Notes: generated from the letters alone by a model not told the origin. A DNA stretch of 64,000 nt from an uncultured Pelagibacteraceae bacterium (GCA_902587155.1 CACIKE010000002.1:56001-120000), one strand, 5' to 3'. Counted from the first letter of the stretch, positions 8,118 through 17,573 are shown. Translations and numbers: made by a program.

Positions 8118-9271
8118 TTGAAATAATTTTTTAAAATATTTTCATAAATTTTTGTTAGATTTTTAAGATCTTTTAGAGATACTGCTTCATCAACTTTATG
8201 CATAGTTTTTCCAACTAAACCAAATTCAAGACCAGGACATATGCTTCTTATAAATCTTAAGTCTGAAGTTCCACCTGTTGTTGATAATTTTGGTTTTAAT
8301 TTAGTTATTTTCTTAATAATATTTTGTATCATAAATGTTGTTTCGTTAGGTTTTGTCAAAAAAGCTTCACCAGAAACTCTGTACTCAATTTTAAATTTTG
8401 ATTTATGTTTTTTGGTCATTTTTTTAAATATCTTGTTAAGTTTTTTTTTAAGAGAATTTGAGGAATGTTTATTATTAAATCTTATGTTAAATGTTGCTTC
8501 AGCTGTTGCTGGAATAACATTATCCGCAGTATTATTTATATTTATCCTGGTAACCTCCAAGTTTGTAGGTTGAAAATCTCTGGTTCCTTTATCAAACTGA
8601 ATTTCCTTTAATTTTTTTAAGATATTAACAATTATGGTTGAAGGATTATTTGCTCTTGAAGGATATGCAACGTGACCTTGTAAACCGAATATAATTAATT
8701 TACCAGTTAAACTGCCCCTACGACCAATTTTAATCATTTCACCTAAAACATTTGGGTTAGTCGGTTCACCCACTAAGCAAAAATTAATCTTTTCTCTTTT
8801 TTTTCTTAAAAACTCGACAACTTTTTTTGTGCCATTTACTGCATCACCTTCCTCATCACCTGTTATTAACATACTAATTGATCCATTGAATTTTTTATTT
8901 TTTGATAAAAACGTGCTTACAGCTGAAACGAAAGCTGCAATGGAACTTTTCATATCATTTGCACCTCTTCCAATTAAGTGACCCTTTTTAATAGATGGTT
9001 TGAATGGATTAGTTGTCCAATCTTTTATATTTCCTGGAGGCACAACATCCAGGTGACCTGCATAACAGAAGTTTGGATTTTTATTTCCGAATCTTGCATA
9101 TAAATTTTTAACAGGCTTAAAGCCCCTTTCTTTAAATTCGAGTGTTTTTGTTTTGAAACCAAGTCTTTTTAATTTTTTTTCTAAAAATTTCATTATACCT
9201 GCATCTACAGGAGTAATTGAAGGAAATCTAATTAGCTCTTTAGCTAATTGTAACTGATTTAAAGTTTTCAT
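8114..9271 (-). CDS. dapE: Succinyl-diaminopimelate desuccinylase
   Basis: 385 residues, M20 peptidase family. It hydrolyses N-succinyl-LL-diaminopimelate to succinate and DAP. Zinc-ligand motifs are visible: CYAGHLDVVPPG, GRGANDMKSS, TGDEEGDAVNGTKK and the C-terminal KTMHKVDEAV, plus GGTSDLRF in the substrate pocket. The N-terminal LAKELIRFPSITP is typical. It is encoded two bases after dapD, so two of the succinylase-branch lysine/DAP enzymes are co-transcribed. Confidence 0.96.
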   Translation of the reverse strand: MKTLNQLQLAKELIRFPSITPVDAGIMKFLEKKLKRLGFKTKTLEFKERGFKPVKNLYARFGNKNPNFCYAGHLDVVPPGNIKDWTTNPFKPSIKKGHLIGRGANDMKSSIAAFVSAVSTFLSKNKKFNGSISMLITGDEEGDAVNGTKKVVEFLRKKREKINFCLVGEPTNPNVLGEMIKIGRRGSLTGKLIIFGLQGHVAYPSRANNPSTIIVNILKKLKEIQFDKGTRDFQPTNLEVTRININNTADNVIPATAEATFNIRFNNKHSSNSLKKKLNKIFKKMTKKHKSKFKIEYRVSGEAFLTKPNETTFMIQNIIKKITKLKPKLSTTGGTSDLRFIRSICPGLEFGLVGKTMHKVDEAVSLKDLKNLTKIYENILKNYFK

Positions 9272-9272
9272 T

Positions 9273-10100
9273 TCAGTCTCGTAAAAGGTCGTTTATAGAA
9301 GTTTTTGATCTTGTTTTTTCATCAACCTGCTTAATTATTACAGCACAGTACAACGATGGTGCAGCCGAATTATTTTTGTCTGGCAATGAACCTGGGACAA
9401 CAACTGAGTAAGGCGGAATTTTACCATAAGTGATATTACCAGTTTTTCGATCGACTATTTTAGTTGATTGACCTATATACATACCCATACTTAAAACTGA
9501 ACCTTCCCCAACAATCACCCCCTCAACAACTTCTGACATAGCTCCAAGGAAAACATTATCTTCGATTATCGTAGGTAAGGCTTGCGCAGGCTCTAAAACT
9601 CCACCAACTCCTGATCCTGCTGAGATATGACAATTTTTTCCAATTTGACAACAGCTACCTGCCCTTGCAAATGTATCTATCATCGTTCCTTCATCGATAT
9701 AAGCTCCGATATTTACATAGCATGGCATCAAAACAGCATTTTTTCCGACAAACGATCCTTTTCTAACTGGAGAATTAGGAACCATTCTAAAGCCAGCTCT
9801 TTCATGGTCTTCTTTTGACCAACCTGCAGTTTTACCTTTTAACAAGTGAGATTTATCGTACCAACTACTGTAAGGACCATTTAAGTTTTCCATTGGATAA
9901 ATTCTAAAGCTTAACATAATTGCTTTCTTTAAATGCTGGTGTGTAACCCATTCACTATTTATTTTTTCAGCAACTCTTGATTTTCCACTGTCCAAATCAC
10001 TGATAACCTGATTTATTGCGTCTTTGATTTTTCGATCTGAATTTTGGTTTATTTGATCCTTAATTTCCCAAGCATCATTTATAATTTTTTCTATAGACAT
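9273..10100 (-). CDS. dapD: Tetrahydrodipicolinate N-succinyltransferase
   Basis: 275 residues. It transfers succinyl from succinyl-CoA to tetrahydrodipicolinate in DAP/lysine synthesis. After a helical N-terminal domain, a left-handed beta-helix of hexapeptide repeats is visible around residues 110-220 (GKNAVLMPCYVNIGAYIDEG, GKNCHISAGSGVGGV, VIVGEGSVLSMGMYIG). PMENLNGPYSSWYDK is a strong family signature. It lies between a HAD phosphatase gene (3 bases) and dapE (2 bases). Confidence 0.97.
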   Translation of the reverse strand: MSIEKIINDAWEIKDQINQNSDRKIKDAINQVISDLDSGKSRVAEKINSEWVTHQHLKKAIMLSFRIYPMENLNGPYSSWYDKSHLLKGKTAGWSKEDHERAGFRMVPNSPVRKGSFVGKNAVLMPCYVNIGAYIDEGTMIDTFARAGSCCQIGKNCHISAGSGVGGVLEPAQALPTIIEDNVFLGAMSEVVEGVIVGEGSVLSMGMYIGQSTKIVDRKTGNITYGKIPPYSVVVPGSLPDKNNSAAPSLYCAVIIKQVDEKTRSKTSINDLLRD

Positions 10101-10103
10101 AAT

Positions 10104-10796
10104 TTATTGACTTTTTAATAACCTTATTTCCTTAAGAAATAAAGACAGATTTTCAATTTTATGAGAAATATAATCTTTATCAGAGTCCATCTTTCCAAAA
10201 TGTTCATCATTAATTAACCAAACAGTTGCACATCCCCTTTCGTAACCAATACTAAGGTTTTTTGCGATATCTTCTATATAGATTGTTTCTTTTGGATTTA
10301 ATCCAAATTTTTTAACCATCAAATCAAAAGTTTTAGCCTCAGGTTTAGGAACATACCCAGCATCTTTAATATCAAAAACTTTATCTTTTCCAAAGAGATC
10401 ATATACTCCTAGATGGGTTAAAATATTTTTAGCATGTTCAGCGCTCCCATTTGTAAAAATAAATTTTTCCATATCTAACTTTTCAAGTTCTTCTCTCATA
10501 ATCTTGTCTTCTTTCATAAATGAAAGATCTATTGTGTGGACATATTTTAGAAATTCTTCTGGGGGTATATCATGATGGATCATTAAACCATTTAAACTAG
10601 TATTATATTTATAAAAATAATCAGTCTGTAATTTTTTTGCTTCTTCCATATCTATCTTCAGTTTCTCAGATATAAACATCGTCATTCTTTTGGAAACTTG
10701 ACCAAATACTTTTTCAAGGGAATAGTTATTGTGTTTTCCATAACAAACTCCATCGAGATCTAAAAGAAGATATTTCATTTCTTTAAAATTTTTCAT
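10104..10796 (-). CDS. HAD-superfamily hydrolase, pyrimidine 5'-nucleotidase-like
   Basis: 230 residues. HAD motifs: I, LLLDLDGVCYG with the nucleophile Asp; II, FIFTNGSAEHA; III, the Lys of VPKPEAKTFD; IV, YIEDIAKN. The length and the motif spacing resemble the SDT1/YjjG-type pyrimidine nucleotidases found beside dapD in many alphaproteobacteria. The first Met is preferred because its ATGA overlaps the argB stop by four bases. The true substrate is not readable from sequence. Confidence 0.85.
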   Translation of the reverse strand: MKNFKEMKYLLLDLDGVCYGKHNNYSLEKVFGQVSKRMTMFISEKLKIDMEEAKKLQTDYFYKYNTSLNGLMIHHDIPPEEFLKYVHTIDLSFMKEDKIMREELEKLDMEKFIFTNGSAEHAKNILTHLGVYDLFGKDKVFDIKDAGYVPKPEAKTFDLMVKKFGLNPKETIYIEDIAKNLSIGYERGCATVWLINDEHFGKMDSDKDYISHKIENLSLFLKEIRLLKSQ

Positions 10797-11641
10797 TTTC
10801 TTATCAAAGTCCCAGAGCCCTTGTCTGAAAAAATTTCAAACAATATAGAATGTTGTTTTCTACCATCAATTATCCCAACTGCTGTTACTCCATTATTCAC
10901 AGCATCCAAACAAGTATTGATTTTAGGTATCATGCCTTCGGTAATTGTATTATCCCCAATCATTTTCAAAATTTCTGATGAAGAGATTTCATTAATTAAT
11001 TTTTTGTCTTTATCTAAAACTCCCTCGACGTTAGTCATTAATAGCAATCTTCTAGATTTTAATGACTTCGCAATTGCACCTGCAGCTGTATCTCCATTGA
11101 TATTATATGGATGATTGTCATCTCCTAAACCTAGTGGTGAAATTATTGGGACTTGTTTTTTATCAAGAATTTTCTCAATCAGAGTATTGTCAATTTTATT
11201 AGGTATCCCCACAAATCCAAGCTCTTTAGACTCTGGAGTTACTTTAATGATATTATTTTTTTTTGTATGGATTGATACAGCATCAGTTCCAAACTTTTTC
11301 AAAGAGTCAACAATATCATTATTAAAATCAATTAAAACTGACTCAACTATGTTTATAATTTTTTTATCAGTGACCCTTAAACCTCTGATAAATTTTGATT
11401 GAATATTTGATTTATCTAGTTCTCTTTTAATTCTAGGACCTCCTCCATGAACAACCGTAAAAGAAATACCTAATTTATTAAGTATGTTTATATCTGTTAT
11501 AAAATTATCAAAGATTTTTCTTTCTATAAAAACATTTCCCCCATATTTTATTACGATGAGATCGTTTTTATATTTTTCTATGTATTTTGAAACTTCATCT
11601 ATTGGCGGTCCATCTTTGGGAAGTATTTTTTCTAAATCCAT
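10793..11641 (-). CDS. argB: Acetylglutamate kinase
   Basis: 282 residues, amino-acid kinase fold. It phosphorylates N-acetylglutamate, the second step of arginine synthesis. Visible motifs are VIKYGGNVFI with the catalytic Lys, TVVHGGGPRIKRELD, and the NINGDTAAGAIAKSL and LLLMTNVEGVLD segments near the C-terminal ATP site. The N-terminal extension with a helix is the type seen in arginine-sensitive hexameric enzymes, so feedback inhibition is plausible. It is 29 bases downstream of yidC. Confidence 0.95.
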   Translation of the reverse strand: MDLEKILPKDGPPIDEVSKYIEKYKNDLIVIKYGGNVFIERKIFDNFITDINILNKLGISFTVVHGGGPRIKRELDKSNIQSKFIRGLRVTDKKIINIVESVLIDFNNDIVDSLKKFGTDAVSIHTKKNNIIKVTPESKELGFVGIPNKIDNTLIEKILDKKQVPIISPLGLGDDNHPYNINGDTAAGAIAKSLKSRRLLLMTNVEGVLDKDKKLINEISSSEILKMIGDNTITEGMIPKINTCLDAVNNGVTAVGIIDGRKQHSILFEIFSDKGSGTLIRK

Positions 11642-11670
11642 TTATTTATTTTAGTGCGATAATTAATTTT

Positions 11671-13349
11671 TTAAGTGACAGTCTTAACGGTTGTTCTTTT
11701 CATAATGAACACCTGTTGAGCCATAGTTAGTATATTATTCACAGTCCAATAAATTACCAAACCACTAGGGAAGGGTGCTAATATTACGGTTAAAAATAGT
11801 GGAAAGAACATAAATATTTTAGCTTGCATAGGATCAGTAGGAGCAGGATTTAATTTCTGTTGCACCCACATTGAAACTCCCATTGCAACCGGCCAAGCAC
11901 CGATCATTAAAAATGATGGCACATCATAAGGTAATAACCCAAATAGATTGAATATACTTGTAGGATCACGTTCACTTAGATCATGAATCCATCCATAAAA
12001 AGGCATATGTCTCATTTCAATTGTAACAAATAACACTTTATACAAAGCGAAAAAACTGGTATTTGAACAAGAATTGGAAGACAACCAGACATTGGGTTGA
12101 CTTTTTCTTTTTTATAAAGAGCCATCATTTCTTGCTGTAATTTCATTTTATCATTTTTATGAAGCTCTTTTAGTCTTACCATTTCTGGAGTAAGAGCTTT
12201 CATTTTTGCCATGCTTCTAAAAGAAAAATTTGCCAGGGGAAAGAAAACCAAACGTATGCAAATTGTTATAGCTATTATGGCTAATCCATAATTACCAAGT
12301 AGTTTGAAAAAATAATCAATACCAAAAAATAGAGGTTTTGTTATAAAATATAAAAAACCCCAATCAATTACTAAGTCAAACTTATCTATAGCAAGACTAT
12401 TTGCATAGCCATCAATGACATCTACTCTTTTAGCAGCAACTATTATTTGTAAATTTTCCTCAATAGAATTATTTGGACCCAATTCAAGCGGTTCAGTTGC
12501 AATAAAATTCGCTCTAAATTTATCCTTATAATCAAAAGTTGTTTTAAACTCTTTATTTTGTGGAGGTATCAGTGAAGTAATCCAATATTTATCACTTATA
12601 CCCAACCAGCCTTTTTGAGCAGTTTTTGTAAACTTTTTCTCTTGAATATCGTCATAATCTTCCTCAATTAATTCATCATCTAAAGTTGCAATTAACCCTT
12701 CATGAAGAATTAAAAAGTCTATTATATCTGGGATCTCATTTCTTATAATTTGACCATAAGAATAAAAATCATATTTTTCACTTGTTTTGTTAATAACTCT
12801 TTGCTTGATTGAAAATAGATATTTGTCATCTAATGAAATTTCTTTTTCAAAGGTAATTCCTTGATCATTAGTCCAAGATAATTTAATTGGAGAATTTTCA
12901 GTTAGTTTTTTATTTCCCTTTATAGACCAGGTAGTCTCTGATGTTGGAATATCTATATTTTTATCAGAAGTTACAAATCCACTTTCAATTAAATAACCTT
13001 CTTTAATATTTCTAGGCCCTAATAGTATTATTTTTTCATCACCCTCAAGTTCAACATTGTAATTTTTAAAAGTTAAATCATCTATTGCTGCGCCCTTTAA
13101 AGCTATTGTGCCTATTATATTAGAGTTTTCAAACTCAACTCTTTCACTTTCAATTAAAGCATCTTTTCTTGAAATTTCGATAAGAGTTTCTTTTTGATCT
13201 AAGCTTGGTGTATCTGTGCTTTGTTCAATTTTTTCTTTTTCAACAAGATTTTGACTCGTTGTTGACTCTTCAGGAATAAAAAATAGTGAATATAAAACTA
13301 TTACTGCTGAGGATAACGCTATAGCTGCTATTGTATTTTTTGAGTCCAT
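11671..13349 (-). CDS. yidC: Membrane protein insertase YidC, with an apparent one-base frameshift
   Basis: YidC inserts and folds inner-membrane proteins. Two ORFs cover one gene: 12012-13349 gives the N-terminal helix, the periplasmic domain and the first inner helices up to [12 protein letters not shown], and 11671-12084 continues at [18 protein letters not shown] to the end. The expected junction is PVFFALYKV. The T run here has six T on the coding strand and seven would restore the frame. All expected segments are otherwise intact and the gene is normally essential, so a consensus error or rare slippage is more likely than a dead gene. It overlaps the yidD stop by one base. Confidence 0.9.
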
Positions 13350-13585
13350 TATTTTTTGACCTTAACTTTTCTTACAGGATCAAAGCCTCCATTACTCCAA
13401 GGATGGCATGATAAAATTCTTTTGATACTTAATGAGAGACCTTTAAAAAAACCATATGTTTTTAATGCCTCAATACTATATTCCGAACAGGTTGGAAGAT
13501 ATCTGCATGAATGGCCAATCAAAGGACTTACAAAATATTTATAAAGAGTAATTAGTTTTACAAGTATATAAGTTCCAAAATTCAT
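13349..13585 (-). CDS. yidD: Membrane protein insertion efficiency factor YidD
   Basis: 78 residues. The signature CRYLPTCSEYSIEALKTYG, followed by CHPWSNGGFDPV, is diagnostic. YidD is a small amphipathic inner-membrane-associated protein that helps YidC-dependent insertion. It sits in the classic rpmH-rnpA-yidD-yidC order, with one-base overlaps on both sides, so it is translationally coupled to both neighbours. Confidence 0.96.
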   Translation of the reverse strand: MNFGTYILVKLITLYKYFVSPLIGHSCRYLPTCSEYSIEALKTYGFFKGLSLSIKRILSCHPWSNGGFDPVRKVKVKK

Positions 13586-13926
13586 TATTTTATTCTTTCA
13601 AATTCTAAAAATAACGTTTCTTTTATCTTTTTAAATTCATTATTTAGCATAGTTGACTTAGCAATAACAAGATACGAATAATTTAAATTAATTGATATTT
13701 TTTTATATGCATCGTTCATTATATTTCTTAGCCGTCTTTTGATTTTATTTCTCTTGACGGCATTACCAATTTTTTTTTTTGTAACAAATGAGATGTTTAA
13801 ACTATTTTTATTTTTGTTAGTAAGATTTCCAAAAAAAATAGTGACGTATTTGTTAGAAGTTTTTTTACTTTTGAGTAAAGTTCGAAATTCCTCATTTTTT
13901 GAAAGAGCAAGTATTTTGCTTTTCAT
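13585..13926 (-). CDS. rnpA: Ribonuclease P protein component
   Basis: 113 residues, basic. The RNR-like motif AVKRNKIKRRLRNIM and the preceding ISFVTKKKIGNAVKRN identify RnpA, which binds the catalytic RNA and helps cleave tRNA 5' leaders. The RNase P RNA gene is not in this window. It is located directly after rpmH, four bases apart, as in nearly all bacteria. Confidence 0.96.
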   Translation of the reverse strand: MKSKILALSKNEEFRTLLKSKKTSNKYVTIFFGNLTNKNKNSLNISFVTKKKIGNAVKRNKIKRRLRNIMNDAYKKISINLNYSYLVIAKSTMLNNEFKKIKETLFLEFERIK

Positions 13927-13929
13927 TGA

Positions 13930-14070
13930 CTAACCTGAGACTGTTAATGATTTTCTACCTCTAGCCCTTCTTCTTGCTAAAAGTTTCTTTCCACCCTTTG
14001 TCTTCATTTTAGATCTAAAACCATGTTTTCTAGCTCTTTTTATTTTTGAAGGTTGGTATGTTCTTTTCAT
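13930..14070 (-). CDS. rpmH: 50S ribosomal protein L34
   Basis: 46 residues starting at [18 protein letters not shown], the near-invariant start of L34, and ending [14 protein letters not shown]. The ORF track adds 20 hydrophobic residues upstream that are untranslated leader. This is the first gene of the rpmH-rnpA-yidD-yidC unit; the promoter must lie in the AT-rich region between base 14071 and the divergent gene at 14162. Confidence 0.98.
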   Translation of the reverse strand: MKRTYQPSKIKRARKHGFRSKMKTKGGKKLLARRRARGRKSLTVSG

Positions 14071-14161
14071 AAAGTGATTTAAATTAAATAAAATTTCGAT
14101 CTTTATAGTAATTAAATATATAAATAGCAAATATAAGATTTTATAAATACGATAATTAACA

Positions 14162-14884
14162 ATGGAAAAAACTAAAAAAGTTAAATTATTTATTGGAATA
14201 TCATATTTAAGTTTGATCTTAATATTTTTATTATTGTTTTTTTCAAAATTTAGTCTTCAAGAAATAACATCATATGAATTTATAAAAGACAATAGGTTAT
14301 ATTTTCTTGAATTAAAAAGTTCTAACTTATTTCTAATCTCTTTGATATTTTTATTTTTGACTGTCTTATGGGTATTTCCTTTTTTAGGATTTGGATCACC
14401 TATCGCTCTTCTCGGTGGATTTATTTTAGGAAAATGGATTGGAACTATTATTGTGGTTTTAGGTTTAAGTATTGGTGCAACATTTCTTTATATTTTTGGA
14501 AACTATTTTTTAAAAGATATAGTAAGAGAAAAGTTTTTAAATAGATTCAAAACACTCGAAATAAAATTTAAAAATTCAGAATTTATTTACCTATTAATAT
14601 ACCGATTTATAGGAGGAGTCCCATGGCAATTAAGTTGTCTTTTGCCAACTCTTTTTAATGTAAAAATACGTAATTTTTTCTTTGCAACATGTATAGGAAT
14701 TATTCCTCAAATTTTTTTAGCTGTTTCCATTGGAAATGGACTAGAAAAAATTATAGAGGAAAACGCAGAGGTTCCAAAAATAAGTGATATTCTATTTTCT
14801 TCTGAAATATATATACCTATTTTTGCATTTATTTTTTTAGTATTCATTACAATTTTCCTTAGAAAATTATTTTATAAAAATTAG
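14162..14884 (+). CDS. TVP38/TMEM64 (VTT-domain) membrane protein
   Basis: 240 residues with about five to six hydrophobic segments. The VTT/SNARE-associated core is seen in [18 protein letters not shown], the Gly-rich helix [16 protein letters not shown], and [19 protein letters not shown], where the Arg and Pro of the re-entrant helix are conserved. The family, related to DedA, is linked to lipid scrambling or transport and membrane homeostasis. The substrate is unknown. Its stop codon ends exactly where tRNA-Thr begins on the other strand. Confidence 0.85.
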   Translation: MEKTKKVKLFIGISYLSLILIFLLLFFSKFSLQEITSYEFIKDNRLYFLELKSSNLFLISLIFLFLTVLWVFPFLGFGSPIALLGGFILGKWIGTIIVVLGLSIGATFLYIFGNYFLKDIVREKFLNRFKTLEIKFKNSEFIYLLIYRFIGGVPWQLSCLLPTLFNVKIRNFFFATCIGIIPQIFLAVSIGNGLEKIIEENAEVPKISDILFSSEIYIPIFAFIFLVFITIFLRKLFYKN

Positions 14885-14958
14885 TGGTGCTCCCACCCTG
14901 TACTGACCAGGGAACTAGTCCTTACCAAGGACTTGTTATGCCATTTAACTACAGGAGC
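14885..14958 (-). tRNA. tRNA-Thr (anticodon GGT)
   Basis: A 74-base cloverleaf with encoded CCA. The acceptor is GCTCCTG/TGGGAGC, the D stem GTTA/TAAC, the anticodon stem AGTCC/GGACT with loop TTGGTAA (anticodon GGT, Thr), and the T stem CCCTG/CAGGG. The T loop is GTCAGTA instead of TTCRANN: positions 54 and 58 are both G, so the usual T54-A58 pair is lost, although T55 and C56 remain. The 3' end abuts the stop codon of the convergent TVP38 gene. Confidence 0.9.
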
Positions 14959-15057
14959 AATAATCATAAATTGTATTTTAGGAATAATAGAGCATTTTTT
15001 CAAATTATTGCCTTAATTTTTTGTCCAATATGATTTATATCTAATAAAGAAATTTTT

Positions 15058-15258
15058 ATGGGCATTCATTACGATTATAAGTCAACTAAAAGTGCTAAAC
15101 TTATGGAAAAGCAAGCTAAGAGAGAAAAAAAACTTGCTGAAAAAAAAGCAAAGCGTTTAGCAAAAGAAGGTCCCAAAAAAGAAGATAATAAAGAAAAAGT
15201 TTTAGATACATCTAAACCAATTACTCTAGATTTTCTTACAAATCCAAATAAAGAATGA
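15058..15258 (+). CDS. Small Lys-rich protein of unknown function
   Basis: 66 residues: an N-terminal MGIHYDYKSTKSAKLMEKQA, then a highly charged helical stretch of Lys, Glu, Ala and Arg (about 18-45), then a short tail [12 protein letters not shown]. The middle could form a coiled coil or bind nucleic acid. I do not recognise a named family. It overlaps the following 33-residue ORF as ATGA, and that ORF overlaps dcd, so all three appear coupled. Confidence 0.65.
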   Translation: MGIHYDYKSTKSAKLMEKQAKREKKLAEKKAKRLAKEGPKKEDNKEKVLDTSKPITLDFLTNPNKE

Positions 15259-15356
15259 TTGTAAAAGATAAAAATGAGCGTTTAAGTTTAGCTCTCAAAA
15301 AGAATTTAAAAAAAAGAAAACTGTTTCAAAAAAAAAATAAGAAGAAAAATAAATAA
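15255..15356 (+). CDS. Very small basic protein (33 residues)
   Basis: Too short for the ORF track. The start overlaps the previous stop (ATGA) and the stop overlaps the dcd ATG (TAATG), so there is no free base on either side, which argues for real translation. The sequence [22 protein letters not shown] followed by a Lys/Asn tail is strongly basic, with one likely helix. I recall similar short Arg/Lys-rich ORFs in this region in other alphaproteobacteria, but that memory is weak. The function is unknown. Confidence 0.5.
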   Translation: MIVKDKNERLSLALKKNLKKRKLFQKKNKKKNK

Positions 15357-15916
15357 TGTCAATCCAGCCTGACACTTGGATAAAAAAAATGTGTAAGGAA
15401 CATAATATGATTGAACCATTTTTAGATCATCAAGTCTCTGAAGGAAAAATATCTTATGGTCTTAGTAGTATGGGTTATGATGTAAGAATCTCCGATGAGT
15501 ACAGAATATTTACCAATGTTAACAGTTCTTTGGTGGACCCAAAAAATTTTTCTGATGAAAATTTTATAGAGAGAAAAGGACCATACTGCATTATTCCCCC
15601 AAATTCATTCGTTTTAGCAAAAACAGTTGAGTATTTTAGAATACCAAAAGATGTTTTATGCATTTGTGTTGGAAAAAGCACTTATGCTCGAACAGGTATT
15701 ATTTGTAATGTAACACCAATAGAAAATGAATTTGAGGGAAATATAGTAATTGAACTAAGTAACACTACACCTAATCCAGCAAAAATATATTCTAATGAGG
15801 GTATTGCTCAATTCTTATTTTTTAAATCAGATACACAACCAGAGACAACATACAAGTCTAAGAATGGCAAATATCAGGGGCAAACTACAATTCAGGTTGC
15901 AAAAATTAAGAAATAA
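15356..15916 (+). CDS. dcd: dCTP deaminase
   Basis: 186 residues. It deaminates dCTP to dUTP, feeding dTMP synthesis. Visible motifs are [10 protein letters not shown] near the N-terminus, [41 protein letters not shown] containing the catalytic Glu and nucleotide-binding residues, and the C-terminal [11 protein letters not shown]. The length fits the trimeric Dcd family rather than dUTPase. The start overlaps the small basic ORF by one base, and murA follows after three bases. Confidence 0.96.
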   Translation: MSIQPDTWIKKMCKEHNMIEPFLDHQVSEGKISYGLSSMGYDVRISDEYRIFTNVNSSLVDPKNFSDENFIERKGPYCIIPPNSFVLAKTVEYFRIPKDVLCICVGKSTYARTGIICNVTPIENEFEGNIVIELSNTTPNPAKIYSNEGIAQFLFFKSDTQPETTYKSKNGKYQGQTTIQVAKIKK

Positions 15917-15919
15917 TTT

Positions 15920-17179
15920 ATGGACAAGTTTTCTATTGAAGGCCCAAGTAGGATAAGGGGAGAAGTTAAAATTTCTGGATCTAAAAATTCCTCACTTCCA
16001 ATTCTAGCAGCAACTTTATTATTCAATCAGCCAGTTGTGTTAAAAAATTTACCAAAGGTAAATGATATTAATACAATGATAAGTTTATTAAGATCCTTAG
16101 GATCGAAAATTATTCTATCTAAAGATAAAAGAGTCGCTAGAATACACAATAAAAAAAATCTTAAAACATTCGCAAGTTATTCTCTTGTTAAAACAATGAG
16201 AGGTTCAATTTTGGTCCTAGGTCCTTTAATTGCCAGATATTATAAATCAAAAATTTCTTTACCTGGTGGATGTTTAATTGGGGCAAGACCCATAAATTAT
16301 CATTTAGAATCTTTGAAAAAACTTGGGATGAGCTATATTTTAAAAGATGGCTATATCTTAGCTAAATCCAATGGTAAATTAAAAGGAACAACTATAAAGT
16401 TTCCTAAACTGACTGTGGGAGCTACAGAAAATTCTATAATTGCAGCTTGTTTAGCAAAAGGCACTACTATTCTAAAAAATTGTGCGATTGAACCTGAAAT
16501 AAAAGATTTAACAAAATTTTTAAATTCAGCAGGAGCAAAGATTTCCTGGATTGGTAGAACATGTAAGATTGTTGGAGTAAAAACTTTAAATCCAACAGAA
16601 TACTCAGTCATGGCTGATAGGATAGAGGCTGGTACCTTTTGCGTAGCAGCAACATTGGCAAAAGGAAACTTGAAGATATCGAATTTTGATGCAAAAATTA
16701 TCAAAACCGAATTAGAATTACTAAAAAGGTTTGGTGCAAAGATAAAAGCACATAAAGAAAAAATTTTTATCAAAGGTCCACAGAAAATTAGATCCATTAA
16801 AAATATTAAAACTAAAGAATATCCAGGTGTAGCAACTGATTTACAGTCACAACTTATGGTTTTGATGTGTAAAGCAAGCGGAAAAAGCTCTATCACTGAA
16901 AATATATTTGAAAATAGATTCATGCATGTAGCTGAATTGCGCAGACTTGGTGCAAAAATAAATGTAAAGAATAATAAAGCTTACATTTTTGGAAATACTA
17001 AATTTATTGGTGCTGAATTAATGTCTAGCGATTTAAGAGCATCGGTTTCATTGGTATTAGCAGCAATGGTTTCTAAAGGTAAATCAATTATTAACAGGAT
17101 TTATCATTTGGACCGTGGATATGAAAATATTGAGCATAAATTAAAAAAAATTGGCGTTAAAATAAAAAGATTAAAATAA
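15920..17179 (+). CDS. murA: UDP-N-acetylglucosamine 1-carboxyvinyltransferase
   Basis: 419 residues, EPSP-synthase fold. It makes the first committed peptidoglycan precursor. KISGSKNSSLPILAATLL near the N-terminus and the loop LPGGCLIGARPINYHL with the PEP-binding Cys (the fosfomycin target) are clear, as are EIEPEIKDLTKFL-like and YPGVATDLQSQ segments. It overlaps the DUF2948 gene by one base. The murA-DUF2948-hisD order is conserved in alphaproteobacteria. Confidence 0.97.
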   Translation: MDKFSIEGPSRIRGEVKISGSKNSSLPILAATLLFNQPVVLKNLPKVNDINTMISLLRSLGSKIILSKDKRVARIHNKKNLKTFASYSLVKTMRGSILVLGPLIARYYKSKISLPGGCLIGARPINYHLESLKKLGMSYILKDGYILAKSNGKLKGTTIKFPKLTVGATENSIIAACLAKGTTILKNCAIEPEIKDLTKFLNSAGAKISWIGRTCKIVGVKTLNPTEYSVMADRIEAGTFCVAATLAKGNLKISNFDAKIIKTELELLKRFGAKIKAHKEKIFIKGPQKIRSIKNIKTKEYPGVATDLQSQLMVLMCKASGKSSITENIFENRFMHVAELRRLGAKINVKNNKAYIFGNTKFIGAELMSSDLRASVSLVLAAMVSKGKSIINRIYHLDRGYENIEHKLKKIGVKIKRLK

Positions 17180-17571
17180 TGAGCAAATACCTAGCTAAAA
17201 TTATTGCAAATGATCAAGAGGGATTACAAATGATCTCAGCATGTGTTTCAGGCTCAAAAACAAAAGTTGACAATATTAAGTATTTAGCATTAAGCAAAGT
17301 TTTTCTATTATCGATCGAAAGAACTAAAATTGAGTCTGATCAAATGAATAAAAAAATTAACAGTATTTGCAGATTTGATTTTGTTGATAAGGTTAAATCT
17401 AAAAATATCGATCAAGGAAATAAAGGGGAAATATTAAACTTAATTGGCATCGATTATTTGAAAAATAAAGACGATTATGAAATAAATTTAATTTTTGATA
17501 AGAATAGTCACATTGTTTTGACTACAGAAACGATTGAAGTAAGGTTAGAAGATCAAAATGAGATTAAATAA
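17179..17571 (+). CDS. DUF2948 family protein
   Basis: 130 residues. The N-terminal LAKIIANDQEGLQMISACVSGSKTKVDNIKYL and FLLSIERTK, together with its position between murA and hisD, match the alphaproteobacterial DUF2948 family. No function is established, and I see no catalytic motif, signal or membrane segment, so it is likely a small cytosolic protein. It overlaps murA by one base and lies two bases from hisD. Confidence 0.8.
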   Translation: MSKYLAKIIANDQEGLQMISACVSGSKTKVDNIKYLALSKVFLLSIERTKIESDQMNKKINSICRFDFVDKVKSKNIDQGNKGEILNLIGIDYLKNKDDYEINLIFDKNSHIVLTTETIEVRLEDQNEIK

Positions 17572-17573
17572 AT

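Noticed and set aside
12049-12054. Programmed -1 frameshift in yidC as the main explanation
   Set aside because: The in-frame codons (GTT TTT TCG) do not form a tandem slippery heptamer, I saw no clear stimulatory structure, and homopolymer consensus errors are more common; kept only as an alternative.
12012-12084. Overlap of two yidC ORFs read as two separate genes
   Set aside because: The first 12 residues of the downstream ORF ([11 protein letters not shown]) are a frame artefact; both parts align as one YidC with one missing T.
16351-16923. 190-residue minus-strand ORF inside murA
   Set aside because: Shadow of murA caused by AT-rich codon use; no start signal and no recognisable family.
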